This document shows, piece after piece, positions 12,614 to 24,301 of a stretch of 64,000 nt of DNA. The notes beneath the pieces are model-generated. The model ran no database searches and was not told where the DNA came from. It saw only the letters and a list, made by a program, of their open reading frames with translations. Both the position numbers and the translations under genes were made by a program. The stretch comes from Phanerodontia chrysosporium (taxonomy: Eukaryota; Basidiomycota; Agaricomycetes; Polyporales; Phanerochaetaceae), in the NCBI GenBank assembly GCA_001910725.1, contig MJGA01000004.1:2108001-2172000 (forward strand), in the 5' to 3' direction. Every line of letters starts with the position of its first letter. Within the stretch, counting starts at the first letter, position 1.

Positions 12614-13277
12614 GGCGGCCTGGGGGCGTTGCGGACGGACCGCGCAGGGAGCACGCACGAGCAGCGACGGAGTCGCATAGGACGTTGGCCTTTATCGAGC
12701 AGGATGATGCGCCAGGAGGAACGGGGGCCCAGGGAAGCGATGCCGAACGGCACGGCAATGGGATCCGGCAGCGATGTGCTGTGCCGGTTGGCCCGGCCGT
12801 GTGGCGACTCGCCGCCCCCTGCACATCGACCTCTTGGCTCTTGAGCGGCGGGCGGCGGGTGGCCAGCGCTGGGCTGCAGCGGCTCAGCGCGGCGAACACA
12901 CCGCGAGCCAAGCCAGCGTCGAGGCGAGTGCCACGACGTCGCTGGTCCCCAAACGCGGCCTGCTCGTGCATGTCGCAAGCCGCCCTCCGGGGTCTCCGAG
13001 GACGATCAATCTCAGATCTAGACCCCGCATTCGCCACCGATGCCGCAGCTTGTACAACTCCTTCTCCTCGATTCTGTCAACTTGGGCAGCAGCTTTCTGC
13101 TCGCAAGCACGGCCCAGTGCGAGCTCTCGCGATGGATCGCACACAAGACCACCGTGCGGTGATTTCTCGGACGGCTCGCGGGCCGTGGGCAGTCGGGCAG
13201 TCACATCCTAGGCCATCCTGCATATAAATCCAGCACACCGCGCAGACACGCTCGCTATCCTCCGTGTCTCCTCTGCG
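12614..13277. promoter_or_regulatory. Divergent promoter region with TATA box for the GH31 gene
   Basis: A 665-bp gap between divergent starts. TATAAA at 13223-13228 lies about 50 bp upstream of the alpha-xylosidase ATG. No clear TATA was seen for the transporter. Long open frames cross this GC-rich gap but resemble no protein. Confidence 0.5.
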
Positions 13278-16167
13278 ATGCGTTTCAACGACGGGTTCTG
13301 GCTGCTCAAGAGCGGCGTCAAGGCCTACTTTGGTCTCCAGGTCGTCCAGGGCACCGCCGACGCGGACGGCTACAACTTCCAAGTAGCTACCAAGCCGATC
13401 AGACACCGCGGCGATACACTCGGAGGTGAGCATCGTGCAGGGCTGCGGGGCATAGATCAGCCCATTGAACGCGCATATAGGCCCCCTTCTCAGCGTTCGC
13501 GTACACTCGCCAACCGAAGGCGTCATCGGCGTGAAGATCGAGCACTTCAAGCACGTCCGCCCTACACCCGACATCCCGCTCTTCCCAGACGCCCCTCCCG
13601 TGCGCTCTGTACAGCTAGCCAAGGGCGAGAACACCTGGTCGGTCTCCTCAGGCGGCCTTTCCGCCGAGGTGACGGAGAACCCGTACACGATCACCTTCAG
13701 AGACCCGAAGCGCGTCCTGACCTCGGCGGGGTACAAGCACCAGGCGATCTACGACGTACCGTACAAGTGGACGATCCGCAGCGCGTCGAACGCATCCTGT
13801 CTCGAGACCGACTTCAGCTCGAACCCGCGCCCGGCACCGAAACCCGAGCTTGTGCGCTACACGCATTCGGAGCTGAATCTCTCGCCCGGGGAGCTCGTGT
13901 ACGGCCTCGGCGAGCAGTTCAGTCCGTTCGTCAAGAATGGTAGGCTTGCCACTGATGTCTTGCAGTGTGTGCTGACCGCGTCATAGGCCAATCGGTCAGC
14001 GTGTGGAACCAGGACGGAGGAACGTCTAGCGAACAGGCGTACAAGTGTGTGCCGTTCTACATCACGAACCGTGGCTATGGGGTCTTCATCAACCATCCAG
14101 GCGAAGTCGAAGTCGAGGCTGCCAGCGAAAAGGTCAGCAGGGTAGGCGTGAGCGTCGCCGACGAAAGCCTCGAGTATTTTGTCATCTATGGCGAGACTCC
14201 CTTACAGGTTAGTTGCCCTCGTAGCAATGTCGATGAACGAGGGTACCGACGCGCTCTTAGATACTCGAACGATACACCCGTATGACCGGCCGCCCTGCGT
14301 AAGCAGTTCCTACCCAGGCATCACGCTCTGATGCTCATATCACAACAGTCTTCTGCCAGCGTGGACCTTCGGCCTGTGGCTCTCGACGTCCTTCCTGACG
14401 TCCTATGACGAGAAGACGGTCTCGTCGTTCCTGCAGGGCATGCAGGATCGCTCTTGCGCCGTGCGCGTTTTCCACCTCGACTGCTTCTGGATGAAGCAGT
14501 ACGAGTGGTGCTCCTTCACGTTCGACCCCGAGAACTTTCCGGACCCGAAGGCGTACCTCGCCGAGATCAAGCGAAAGTACAGCGTCAAGATCTGCGTTTG
14601 GAGTGCGTGGTTTCACAGAGGGTCAGGTTTATATGCTGACTGCCGACACAGTTAACCCGTACATCTCGCAGCTCTCGCCAGTGTTCCAGGAGGCTGTGGA
14701 GGGTGGATATCTCATCAGGAGGACAGACGGGACGCCATGGCAGTGAGTATAGTGCCTCTACTTCCGACATGAGGACTGACCTTCCTGAGATGGGACCTCT
14801 GGCAGCCCGGCCTCGGCGTCGTTGACATCACCAACCCCGCCGCGCGAAGTGGTACGCCGACAAGCTCGATGCGCTCATCGACCTCGGCGTGGACACCTTC
14901 AAGGTATTCTCCACCATCTACCCACACCAAGTCCCCGCTTACACGCTTCGGTTAGACCGACTTTGGCGAGCGCATCCCCACGCTAACGTCGTATTCCACG
15001 ACGGTTCGGACCCGATGCGCATTCACAACACGTATTCGGTGCTCTACAACGAGCTCGTCTTCGATCTCCTCAAGCGCCGTTTCGGCGCTGGCGAGGCTGT
15101 CGTGTTCGCCCGGTCCAGTACCGTGGGCGGGCAGCGGTTTCCTGTGGTAAGTCGGGCGCTTCTCCGTGACGCGGGATTGTACTGAGAGTATGCCGGACAG
15201 CATTGGGGAGGGGATTGTGAGTCGACGTTCGAGGCGATGGCTGAGGCGCTCCGTGGTGCTCTCAGCCTGACCCTCTCCGGGTTTGCCTTTGCTTCGCACG
15301 ACATCGGCGGCTTCGAGGTAAGCAATCGTGTTGAAGAAGACGAGCATCAAAATGCTGAGCTTGCTATAGGGTCATCCGCCACCTGAGATCTACCATCGAT
15401 GGGTTGCCTACGGCCTCTTTTCGTCTCATTCGCGTCTGCACGGCTCCGGCTCGTACCGGGTGCCCTGGCAGTACGGCGAGGAGGCCGCAACGTACATGGC
15501 CCGCTTCCTCGACACTAAACACCGGCTCATGCCGTACCTTTACCAACTCGTACGTGCCTTCTCTCACTCATCCGCACCCCGTCCTGACCCGCCGCAGAAC
15601 ATCGAGGCGAACACACACGGCCACCCGCTCCAGCGCGCGATGTTCCTCGAGTTCCCGGCGGACCGGACGACGCACCACCTCGACGCGCAGTACATGCTCG
15701 GGCCCGCGCTGCTCGTCGCGCCCGTGTTCGTGCCGCTCGGCGAGCCGCACGAGTACTACCTGCCCGCGGGCCGCTGGACGGCGTTCTTCGACCCGGCGCG
15801 CACGGTGCAGGGCCCCGCGTGGGTCCGCGAGGCCGTCCCCGTCGACGCGCTCCCCGTGTGGGTGCGCGAGGGCGCCGCGCTCTGCCTCGGCCCCGCCGGT
15901 GTCGGCCGCCCAGACTATGATATGGCGCGCGATGTGGAGCTGCGCGTGTACGAGCCCGTCGAGGGCCGTGTCGTCGAGGTGTCTGTCCCGACGGGCACGC
16001 AGAAGGAGATCGCCGGCGTGGTGCGCGTGCAGAGGACGGGTGGTGAGGTGAAGGTTGTCGCGGGCGGTGCGGTCTCGCTCTCGTCCGTTGTGATTGCCGC
16101 GAACGGGAAGGTGACGACGCGTGAAGTACGGCCAGGCGAGGCGGAGCTGGCTGTCACTCTGAGCTGA
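13278..16167 (+). CDS. Glycoside hydrolase family 31 alpha-xylosidase, two apparent frameshifts
   Basis: It removes alpha-xylose from the non-reducing end of xyloglucan oligosaccharides and is likely intracellular, as no signal peptide is seen. Exons are 13278-13425, 13481-13939, 13987-14207, 14261-14298, 14349-14602, 14652-14742, 14790-14903, 14956-15146, 15201-15317, 15370-15549 and 15598-16167 (about 794 residues). The nucleophile Asp is in TDFGERIP and the acid/base Asp in HWGGDCEST. The blocks between them follow bacterial YicI-type alpha-xylosidases closely. Single missing bases are needed near 14846 (NPAAR/KWYADK) and near 14981 ([12 protein letters not shown]). Two lesions could mean a pseudogene, but the same class of lesion occurs in essential neighbours. 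Confidence 0.93.
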
Positions 16168-16784
16168 GTGCGATGATTTGAAGGAAACCAATAATTGTAC
16201 TAAATCGAAGTACTTGTGGAATCGATTCGTTGAATGCCAGGTATGCACTCGTCGGAGCTAGTAATCAAATCTGGGCGTGTTGCCCCGTCCTCATTCACTG
16301 GTGAGTGAGTCAACTCGAGACCAATCCTTCTTTGTTGTTCCGTACTGCAGAGAACACATGCACGTCCGAGACTGAATCGACTGATGTAGTATCGCGTCCA
16401 ACTAGCGGCCGGTGTCGGAGGTCTGGTGCGCGGCAGTGCATCTCTTGTACCGGCCATCGTCAGAGTGACACGGTGCCTTATGTCAGATGATATCCATCCA
16501 ACGGGAGCAATGTCTGCCATTAGCGTAGCAGCTTCGGGAAACCTTGCGCTCTGCTTCATGCTAGCCCGCCGTCTTGTGTGGATACATCGCTGCCGACAGC
16601 GGGCGCCGACGTGTTAAACAGGCATAATGAGGCTCCTCCAAAGTCTGCGTCGATGAGGGCAAAAGCTGGATTCTCTGACCATTGTAACATGTGTAGTTCG
16701 CATTTATCATAGACTTCGCTATTCAGGGACGACAGGCGCGCTGTTGCATCGTGTATGTGAGGCGAGAGGGTGTAGTGCGAATGT
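16168..16784. other. Intergenic between converging stops
   Basis: About 600 bp, no gene supported; it holds the 3' ends of the GH31 and vWA-domain transcripts. Confidence 0.5.
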
Positions 16785-19226
16785 TCACTTCGCTTGACGC
16801 AAGATCGCGCTGACGATGTCCTTGACCTTCAGCAACATCGGTTGAGTCCAGGTTCCCAGAGGTTGAAGCGCGAGCCCATAAAAACGACATACATTAGAAC
16901 GAGTAATGAGTTGTTGTTCATAGATTGATGGTATAGCTGGCTCCGATAGGTTGACGTCGGCAGCGGCTCGTCTAGACGTAGGCCCGGGCGAAGAAGGAAG
17001 CTGCACAATGGCGAATACAATCAGCACAAAGATCGTGAGTTGTCTATTCACAACGCAGAGTCAAACCTTCTCAAGTTCTTCTCGAGCTTCTGCCATAGAC
17101 CTAGCTTTCTTCCATACTTCGCTCTCAGCTTTTCCATGAGAATCCGATGGATCTGACATGGTGATCGAGAAGTTGTAGTGCTTCCCACCCGTAGCTTGAA
17201 TGTTGGCATACAGGTCAGTAACGATGTCATCGACACCACGATTTTGCATTTCGGCTTGATCTTCCACCATATCCTTGTATTCCGCAGAGTACCTGGTAGT
17301 GTCCAAAAGTTTGAGAGCAAACCCAGTGACGACCCTCTGGTATGCCTGCTCAAAGGTCATCTGTAAACCATCTTGGGCCTTGCCGCTGTTGTTGGCATTG
17401 CGCGGCCGTACGTGTGTGGCATTGAGCGAAGATTGCCACTGAGGAAGAGCGAAGATAGCCCCACTTGTCCACATGCGTTTGTGAACATCAAACCGTAACT
17501 CGCCCCGCAGCATTACTCACTTAGTCTTAGCAACGATACCCTTATAAAAGGCGGTTGCTCTCTGATAACGTGGTTAGCGTAGGCATAGCCACAGATATTG
17601 AGATGTAGCTCTGGGCTTACATCATAGTACTGGCTGAGAACAGGCTCACACGCGACGACGTTCTACAAAGACTTTAATTCAACGAATGTTGTGCGCACCA
17701 CACCAATGTGGAGAACTCACAAGGACAATGCCCCGGTCTTTCATTTCCTCTGCAGTGGCGAAAGCGTCCTTCTCTATACACCATATCTCTCAGATTTCTG
17801 GCTTCTACGTTATGAGATAGCAACAGCCACGCACGCTCAGGATGGCCAGATGGCCAAAAGTCCCCGCTACTTTCAACGCCATGCGGTGGGGAATCGGTGA
17901 TGAGGATGACAAGCTTGGCTGCCTCTTTACGCCAGGCAGCATTCAGTGCAGCTTCGAGTGCATCGCATTGCGCCTCGGGTCCATCTCCACCACCGGTGGA
18001 GACAATGCTCGCGAAGTTGGACTGAAGCTCTGCGATGTCAGAGCTGAAACCGCCATGAGTCTTCGTGACATAGGACGTGTCTTGCGGAGGGTGATCCCGA
18101 AACGAGATAACGCCAAAGCGCAGATCATCGTCATTTACGAAACCACCGGATTTGCGGATTTCCGCGGCAATCTGAACGACCTGATTCTTAGCAGCATTTA
18201 TATATGGCTGCTGGCTTCCTGTTGCATCCTGGACAAAGAGTATGTCCCTGAACACAAGTAAGCCATAAGCACTGAACAGACGGTCCTTTCAAGCGATTAC
18301 GTACATCTTGACATTGTGAACATACTCGAAAGTCAAGCACTGGAAGGGGGCTTGAGCCTGTATCATATTCTTAGCTAGTTATATGGAATCGGCCCGGCGA
18401 GCATATGCACCTGAGATTCTGGTTTCCAGAAGTGGACCTGGGGAATGTCAGAACCTGTATAATGCGGGCAGTAAGGCGAAAGAGCTAACTTCACCACCCT
18501 CTGGGAACTGTGAGTCAAAGCAGTCCGTTCCATTCGCGGGCGCGCTAATCCTGATCCAAATCCGAGTTAGTACTACGTATGTGATTTGCGTATTGAAGAC
18601 AAACCTCGAATATAGTTTATCGACCTCCTGGATGAGCCATCGAAGAGAGGAGCCCCCAGGGTAAGGGTATCCATGTCCGCTGTATAGATTTTTGGCTTTC
18701 TTGCAGACGAGACCACTGTGATCAGTCTCAATTGCACAGCTGTATATGTGCCATATATTGGTCTTCTTGTCGACCTGCTCCAATCGCCACTAAATGTGTA
18801 CAAATTAGGACCTCGCGCACCTGATGCAACAAAAGAGACAAATATTGGCAGTACCTTCTGTGTTTTACTAGCCGGATCTGGGGCAGAAAGTCGAATCCGA
18901 GTCGACGTAGTAGTAGAGTCAGACGCAGTTGACGAATTAGTGTCGCGGTCAGACGCAGTTGACGAAGTAGTGTTGCAGTCAGATGCAGTCGATTCAGACT
19001 CCAGGACTGCGTCGAGATACAACTGTTTGTCGAGAATCTTGATGTGATAAATACCATCCTGACTGGGCGTGCTTTTAAACGTCATGTGGAGAGCCTGTAC
19101 GTTGCACTGGAGTGGGAGGGAAGGGGGGAGACGAGGATTGGAGTCAGATCCGGTAAGGCTTATTACATATATTGACCTGCCTTCATGAACGTGTCGGAAA
19201 AATTCTCCGCCTCCTAACCATGACAT
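16785..19226 (-). CDS. von Willebrand A domain protein with beta-trefoil-like N-terminus
   Basis: Thirteen exons (19167-19226, 18855-19106, 18605-18789, 18495-18550, 18411-18454, 18305-18357, 17835-18247, 17721-17773, 17621-17662, 17521-17561, 17067-17463, 16893-17000, 16785-16826) join in consistent phase to 581 residues. The first 200 residues have spaced GIYHIKIL, QLYLDAV and W-containing repeats like a ricin-type or beta-trefoil sugar-binding domain; this is tentative. Residues about 217-385 form a vWA domain with an intact MIDAS start (DATGS), TGGGDGPEAQCDALEAA and ITDSPPHG. That pattern resembles vWA domains linked to alpha-kinases, but no kinase follows. The C-terminal 200 residues are unrecognised. 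The N-terminus is uncertain, since an upstream exon is possible. Confidence 0.75.
18918..18994. repeat. 30-bp tandem repeat, 2.5 copies, inside the vWA gene
   Basis: Units start at 18918, 18948 and 18978, the last partial. They encode a ten-residue repeat of the type STASD-x-x-T-x-S within the beta-trefoil-like region. The length is a multiple of three, so copy changes would keep the frame. Confidence 0.7.
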
Positions 19227-20825
19227 GAGACCAAGCGGTTCAATGACTCACCCTGAACCTGCAATGAGGACACATGAACGGCAGTGAGAAGCCGAATGCA
19301 ATCTACACCGCAGCGTAAGTTCAATTACATGTCATGCTCAAATCGGTTAGTCCTGGATCAACAACCATGGACGAGGTAAGTTTGAGTGGACTGCCACGTT
19401 GTGGCTAGAAAAAGAGGGGACAGCACGAGGCAGGTGTCAGGCGGGGCCTAGTGCGTAAAGGAAGGGTGTGGCGATATCATGGGAGACTCACCTGATCGAT
19501 GCGAGGCGACATGACAGTTATGTCACCCAATGGAAAGTGGAACGTGCGTTGCAGACCCTGTACGGAGTGAAGTTTGAGGGAGGATGACGCGACGCAGGCA
19601 ATGCACCACTCGAATTGAATGCTAGAACCCTAGTAGGTGCCATGTACTGCCTTCTAGAATGGAACATACCTAGGAGGACGATGCTATCAGCAATAGAATC
19701 CCTTTGGGACCGCCGAAGTAAAGAGATCGGTGTGCGTGACAGTCTGCAAGGAGCACCCTCCCTGAGTGTTGACGAAACATGGCCACTTTGTAAGCTTCGC
19801 GAGAAGGGGTTACCTAGTCATATGGCAGATCTATGAAACATCGAGTTTGATGCATGAATGGTAAACGCACGTCGTAATAACCATAGGCTCTCGTGTAGAG
19901 AGCCTGCTTAGGGGAGAAGAACTGTGAACTCATCGATGAGCTGAGCGCCACATGCTGGACCGGTGCGGAGCGTCCTTAGCTCCGTAATTAGGGTAAGTTG
20001 TGGATGCGGACGACCAGACAAGAACACGCCAGCCAAAATAGCAGACAGCATGTTGTCCGAAGCATGTGGGCCGTTCTAGATAACGCGCTACGCGCGCAAC
20101 CTCTGAAATGGGGCGCAATTTACATAGAGTTCTGGCCCTGGCTGGACGAGGATCATGTGCTGGAGCTGTATCGGGATGACACCAGGGCGTCAGCTAGGGT
20201 CCAGGGATACGTTGGCTCCGTAAATTTTACCTGCTAGTCTGACAGAGCGATGTGTACCGTGTTGCCCCGGGATCTGAGCTTCCCACTGGTGAGTTGCGAT
20301 TTCGAGTGCTTGCACTAGAAGCAAGGATGCGACTGCTTCTGGGTTCAAACGTTGTCAATTTGCAATGAAGTTACTCTCTACCACTCTTCAGGGTGATATA
20401 TGCCCGAGACGCCATAGCTACGATCGCCACAGGCAGCCTAGCGTGTGCCAATTGGCCTTGAAAGAATCGTTGCTCTTTCATTTGCCCGGACCGCCGGTGC
20501 ATAGACGGGGCTAGCCACGAAGGCAAGTTGAAATTTGTGATTCTGCAGAGTAAGAAGCCCATCCTCACAAGTGCGCGGTGGTCTTGGGGCCATATGCGTG
20601 GATGGAAGGGAACAAGACCCTAGCTTTCGCGCGCGAAGCGCCGGTCGAGCGAGGCGCGTCAGGCGCCGAGACGAAGGTTTGAACGTTGGCTTCAGACGGG
20701 CTGGTGGAGTTTATGCCGCATGCGTGGTGCACAGAGGTGCAGCGGTTCTGCCATAGAATGGCCTATATCAACACCCTCCCTGCTAGGTCCTTGAGCACGT
20801 CTCATCAGCCACAATTACACACCTC
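19227..20825. other. Intergenic, no supported gene
   Basis: About 1.6 kb between the divergent vWA and amine oxidase starts. No protein family, repeat or RNA gene was recognised. It could hold an upstream non-coding exon of the vWA gene near 19250-19310. Confidence 0.4.
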
Positions 20826-22916
20826 ATGCCGTTCACGACGTTTGGAGACGACATCTACGCCCACCATGGCCGCCAGCTGCTCTGTGACTTCCTCAAGAAA
20901 CATGCGGGCGCCGAACGGCGTAACATGACGGCATCTGCCTCGTCTAATCCGCCAGAAACAAGGCCTGTGGGCATTTTGGGTGCAGGTGCGTCGTTCAATA
21001 CAACTGATGACCTGTTATACTCAATCTAACAACGTACTCGCGTCACAGGTCCCGGTGGTCTATATGCCGCTCTCATCCTCAATGACCTTGGTATCCCCTA
21101 CCAGATCATAGAAGCGCGCGACCGAGTCGGTGGCAGACTCTACACTCACAAGTTCCCTAACCCAACGGGGAGCCCCTACAACTACTTCGATGTCGGTGCC
21201 ATGCGCTTCCCTGAAATTTCGGCTATGCGTCGCCTCTTCCATCTCTTCGATTACCATCACCTAAACAACGGCTCTGACATCAAGCTCAAAGAAAAACTGC
21301 TACCGTACTACTTCCGCGGTGCTGCAAACAACGACACATTCATATCGCACAACGGCGTCACGCTGAAGCAGAACGCTATCCCTACGGGGGACCCTTTCCA
21401 GAGTTCTACGGTTATTCAGGACACCGACGACACCCAAGCCTATATCCGGGTGGGGGCGAAGGCCATTGCAGACGACGTCATTGAACCCTTCGCAACTCGC
21501 CTGCTTGCCGACTTGGACGCTGGCTCCACTGAGGGCTGGGAGTACTTGAAGAAATTCGACTCCTACTCCGCCCGTGCATACATGTCGCTCGTGTATCGCC
21601 CTAGCCCGAAGCTCATGCTACCCAATGCTCCCCTTCCCACCGATGTTGTCAATTGGATGGAGGCATTCAACGGGTCCACTGGCTCGTACGATCGTGCACT
21701 GTCGGAGGTCGTCTTGGACGCCGTTGCATTCGGCTGGACTCCGTCGACGAACCCAATGGAGACTGTACGGTGGTGGTGCATCGAGTACGAAACCCAATCA
21801 ATTGATGGTCTCAGCTTCTTACAAATTTTCACAGGGGCGGTGCCTTCCAGATTGCGGATTGCATGGCTAAGTACATCCGCAGTGAGAAGAAGGATGCCAT
21901 CCTCTTGAACAAACGTGTAACAAGTATTCGGCTCATCGACAATCAAAAAGTTGTAGAGGTCGTCACAGACGATGTCGACAGCCACCAGTTCTCCCATGTC
22001 ATCAGCACCATTCCTCTTCCCGTTTTGCGTATCATAGACCTCACTGGGGCGGGGCTCTCTGCTATGCAGTCAAGCGCACTGCGTGAGCTCAACTACGGCC
22101 GCGCGGTCAAGATTGGGATGCAATTTCGTACACCGGCTTGGTGGACCACCGCACTAGACGGGGACGGGAAGCCATTGAACATCATCGGCGGCCAGAGCTA
22201 CACAGACAGTCCACTCAAAACTATTGTATACCCGTCATTCGGAGACGTAAAAGCGGGGAAGACGTCAACGCTGATTGCCAGCTACTGTTGGACGGAGGAC
22301 GCGGAGCGGCTGGGGGCCCTCATCGGCAACGGCGACCAGATCCTGGTTGATTTTGTGCTCCGGGAGCTTGCCAGGATACATAACATCAGTGTTGACTTTC
22401 TCAGGGGTCAGCTCATCGATACCTTTGCGTGGGATTGGTCGCGAGACCAGTACACTATGGGTATGCTTCATACAGTCAAAATAACTGTTATACCCTGACT
22501 GACTCACCGGTATACGATGCACAGGAGCATTCGCATTCTTTGGCCCGGGCAAGTTTAAGAACGTCTTCGAAAGCTTTAACTTGCCCGCCGCCGCCGGCCG
22601 CCTGCACTTCGCGGGTGAAGCCCTCAGTGTCCGCCATGCGTGGGTAGAGGGGGCACTCACCACCGCCTGGCGGTCGGTCTCTCAGCTGTTAATGTCCGAA
22701 CACATGGATAAAATGTTTGACTTCTACAAGAATTGGGGCACGAACGCAGAGTACTTCCAGGAAGACACGGAGGCTCCCTCCGATTCTCGGCGCTCCCATC
22801 GCGACAACACAGGTTCTTCGGACTCACCATCTGGAGTCAACGATGAATTGCAGACTCTCCTGAAGAAGAGTCTGCTCCTACGGGCAGCTGATGTGAGTCC
22901 GCACATGAGTATCTAA
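20826..22916 (+). CDS. Flavin-containing amine oxidase / L-amino-acid oxidase
   Basis: Four exons (20826-20985, 21049-21784, 21835-22460, 22525-22916) give an intact 637-residue FAD enzyme. The Rossmann dinucleotide motif ILGAGPGGLYAALIL is split by intron 1 and followed by IIEARDRVGGRLYT, the second FAD-binding segment. The conserved C-terminal FAD contact is LHFAGEALSVRHAWVEGAL. This family oxidises primary amines or L-amino acids to imines with release of H2O2. Fungal relatives of this length are usually L-amino-acid oxidases, but the substrate is inferred. No signal peptide is visible. The final 60 residues are polar and probably disordered. Confidence 0.92.
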
Positions 22917-23600
22917 ATTGAGGAAGTGAGTGTTTCCATGGTATGACCTCAGTGTTAGTACTGATAATAATCATAGCACAATGGGGAGTAGAGGCATTGA
23001 CGCTTGTGTCCGAGACTCCAGCATGCTCGCTTCAACCGAAAGGTGTCATAATGATGTTTTCACTCGGGATAGTCCGATGGGTCGAGATCGATTCTCCTTT
23101 CCATACTGCAGGAGAGACGTACATGTCAGCGTAACGCGAGCACAAGGACTGGAATGAGTTGGCTTACTTCGGTCAGTAAGCGGTTTTGTCAGTTGTCACG
23201 AGTGGATGAGGAGAGATGAAACAGTCGTCGATGTGCTTTAACTCATCGCCACATTATAAGTCAACGAGTCGCTGTCTAACGCCACGCGAGCCAACTCAGA
23301 TCATGGGCGCAAGGACAACCACAACGCTCCCTCTCTCTGCATATCGCCACCTCAACAGCTCTTCCTTCTTGTCACTCCGAGCTCGGAGCATATCCGCGCG
23401 CTACTGTTTGGGGGGAAGAAGTTGCTATACAGAACAAGATGAGTCATCAGCGGCGGCCCCAACTGAAAGGATCACAACGTCCGACACACCTTTCGGGACT
23501 TCTGGATCTCCTTTGCACGCGTCTCGACATACGCATAGCGCTCCTCGAGCGTGAGCTGATGGACCGGGTACTTTGCGGTGAGGTCGACTGTCGAGAGCAG
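22917..23600. other. Intergenic with possible remnant at its right end
   Basis: No gene is supported from 22917 to about 23470. From 23470 to 23600 the minus strand still reads protein-like (LTLEERYAYVETRAKEIQ) in line with the next feature, beyond its stop codon. Confidence 0.4.
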
Positions 23601-24039
23601 TCACATGTCGCTGCGCACGGGTGCAATCTGCGTGCGCAGCGGCACCATCCGTCTCTGGTCGACGACGCGGACGAGCAGGTATGGCTGCAGGTGCGACATT
23701 GAGAACGGGACGTCGAGTTCGAGGTACTCGGAGAGGCACAGGCCGGAGCGCACGGGTGTGATGAGTCTGCAAGGGCACGCAGGAGAACCGGGCGTATCCA
23801 GTAGTGGCCACAATGTGTGAAGAGAAAAACGTACTTGATTGCACAACTGTTGCAGTCGCGCGCCTTGAGGTCCCGGTAGAGTTTGTCGCAGCTTGCTCGT
23901 CCTAATGCGTGGTAAGCGCGGTGAGTGGCACTGAGTGTGGCATCCGCTGAAGCGACTTACATGACAGAAGCCTGAGGCCTGAGGCACACAGCAGCAGGTT
24001 GGCGAGGACGGGCTCGGACATGTCAAGTCGGGCGAGCAT
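23601..24039 (-). CDS. Unrecognised short gene or broken gene remnant
   Basis: No family was recognised. Exons 23961-24039, 23835-23895 and 23601-23766 splice in phase (introns 65 and 68 bp) and end at a TGA at 23601-23603. The predicted product is about 101 residues and contains CDKLYRDLKARDCNSCA and SEYLELDVPFS. Coherent sequence continues past the TGA to about 23470, so the stop may be a nonsense mutation or sequence error in a longer protein. The acceptor of exon 2 (GAG) is not ideal. It lies just downstream of F-box paralogue A, on the same strand. Resemblance to that family is faint and unproven. Confidence 0.35.
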
Positions 24040-24301
24040 ATTTCTTGGATCGTTGCAGCAGAGAGAGATATTCAAAGCCACTTTGGCAATCGTTACTGAC
24101 GGTGTCTGCCTGTCGTATTCGCTTGGTCGCTGCCCGGGATGGTCGGGCCATGGCGGTCGCTGAGCACAAGCGCGGCGCCACCATCTCTCACTTGAGAGCG
24201 CCGGTCACAGTCACAGCCACGAGACCGTGGTGTGTCGCGGCGAGATTCACGAGAGATTCATAACCGAATATGCCAAGTGTGTATTGTACACTAACGCGCT
24301 A

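Noticed and set aside
12568..13227. Long plus-strand open frame of 219 codons in the gap between the transporter and GH31 genes
   Set aside because: It overlaps the transporter exon 1 antisense, has biased Arg/Ala/Pro composition and no family motif; GC-rich DNA produces such frames readily.
15568..16248. 226-codon minus-strand frame opposite the GH31 3' exon
   Set aside because: It is a shadow of a clearly conserved coding exon on the other strand; composition is Arg/His-rich with no motif.
17061..18255. Alpha-kinase domain after the vWA domain
   Set aside because: The vWA pattern suggested it, but the downstream exons show no glycine-rich loop or zinc-binding Cys/His set of alpha-kinases.
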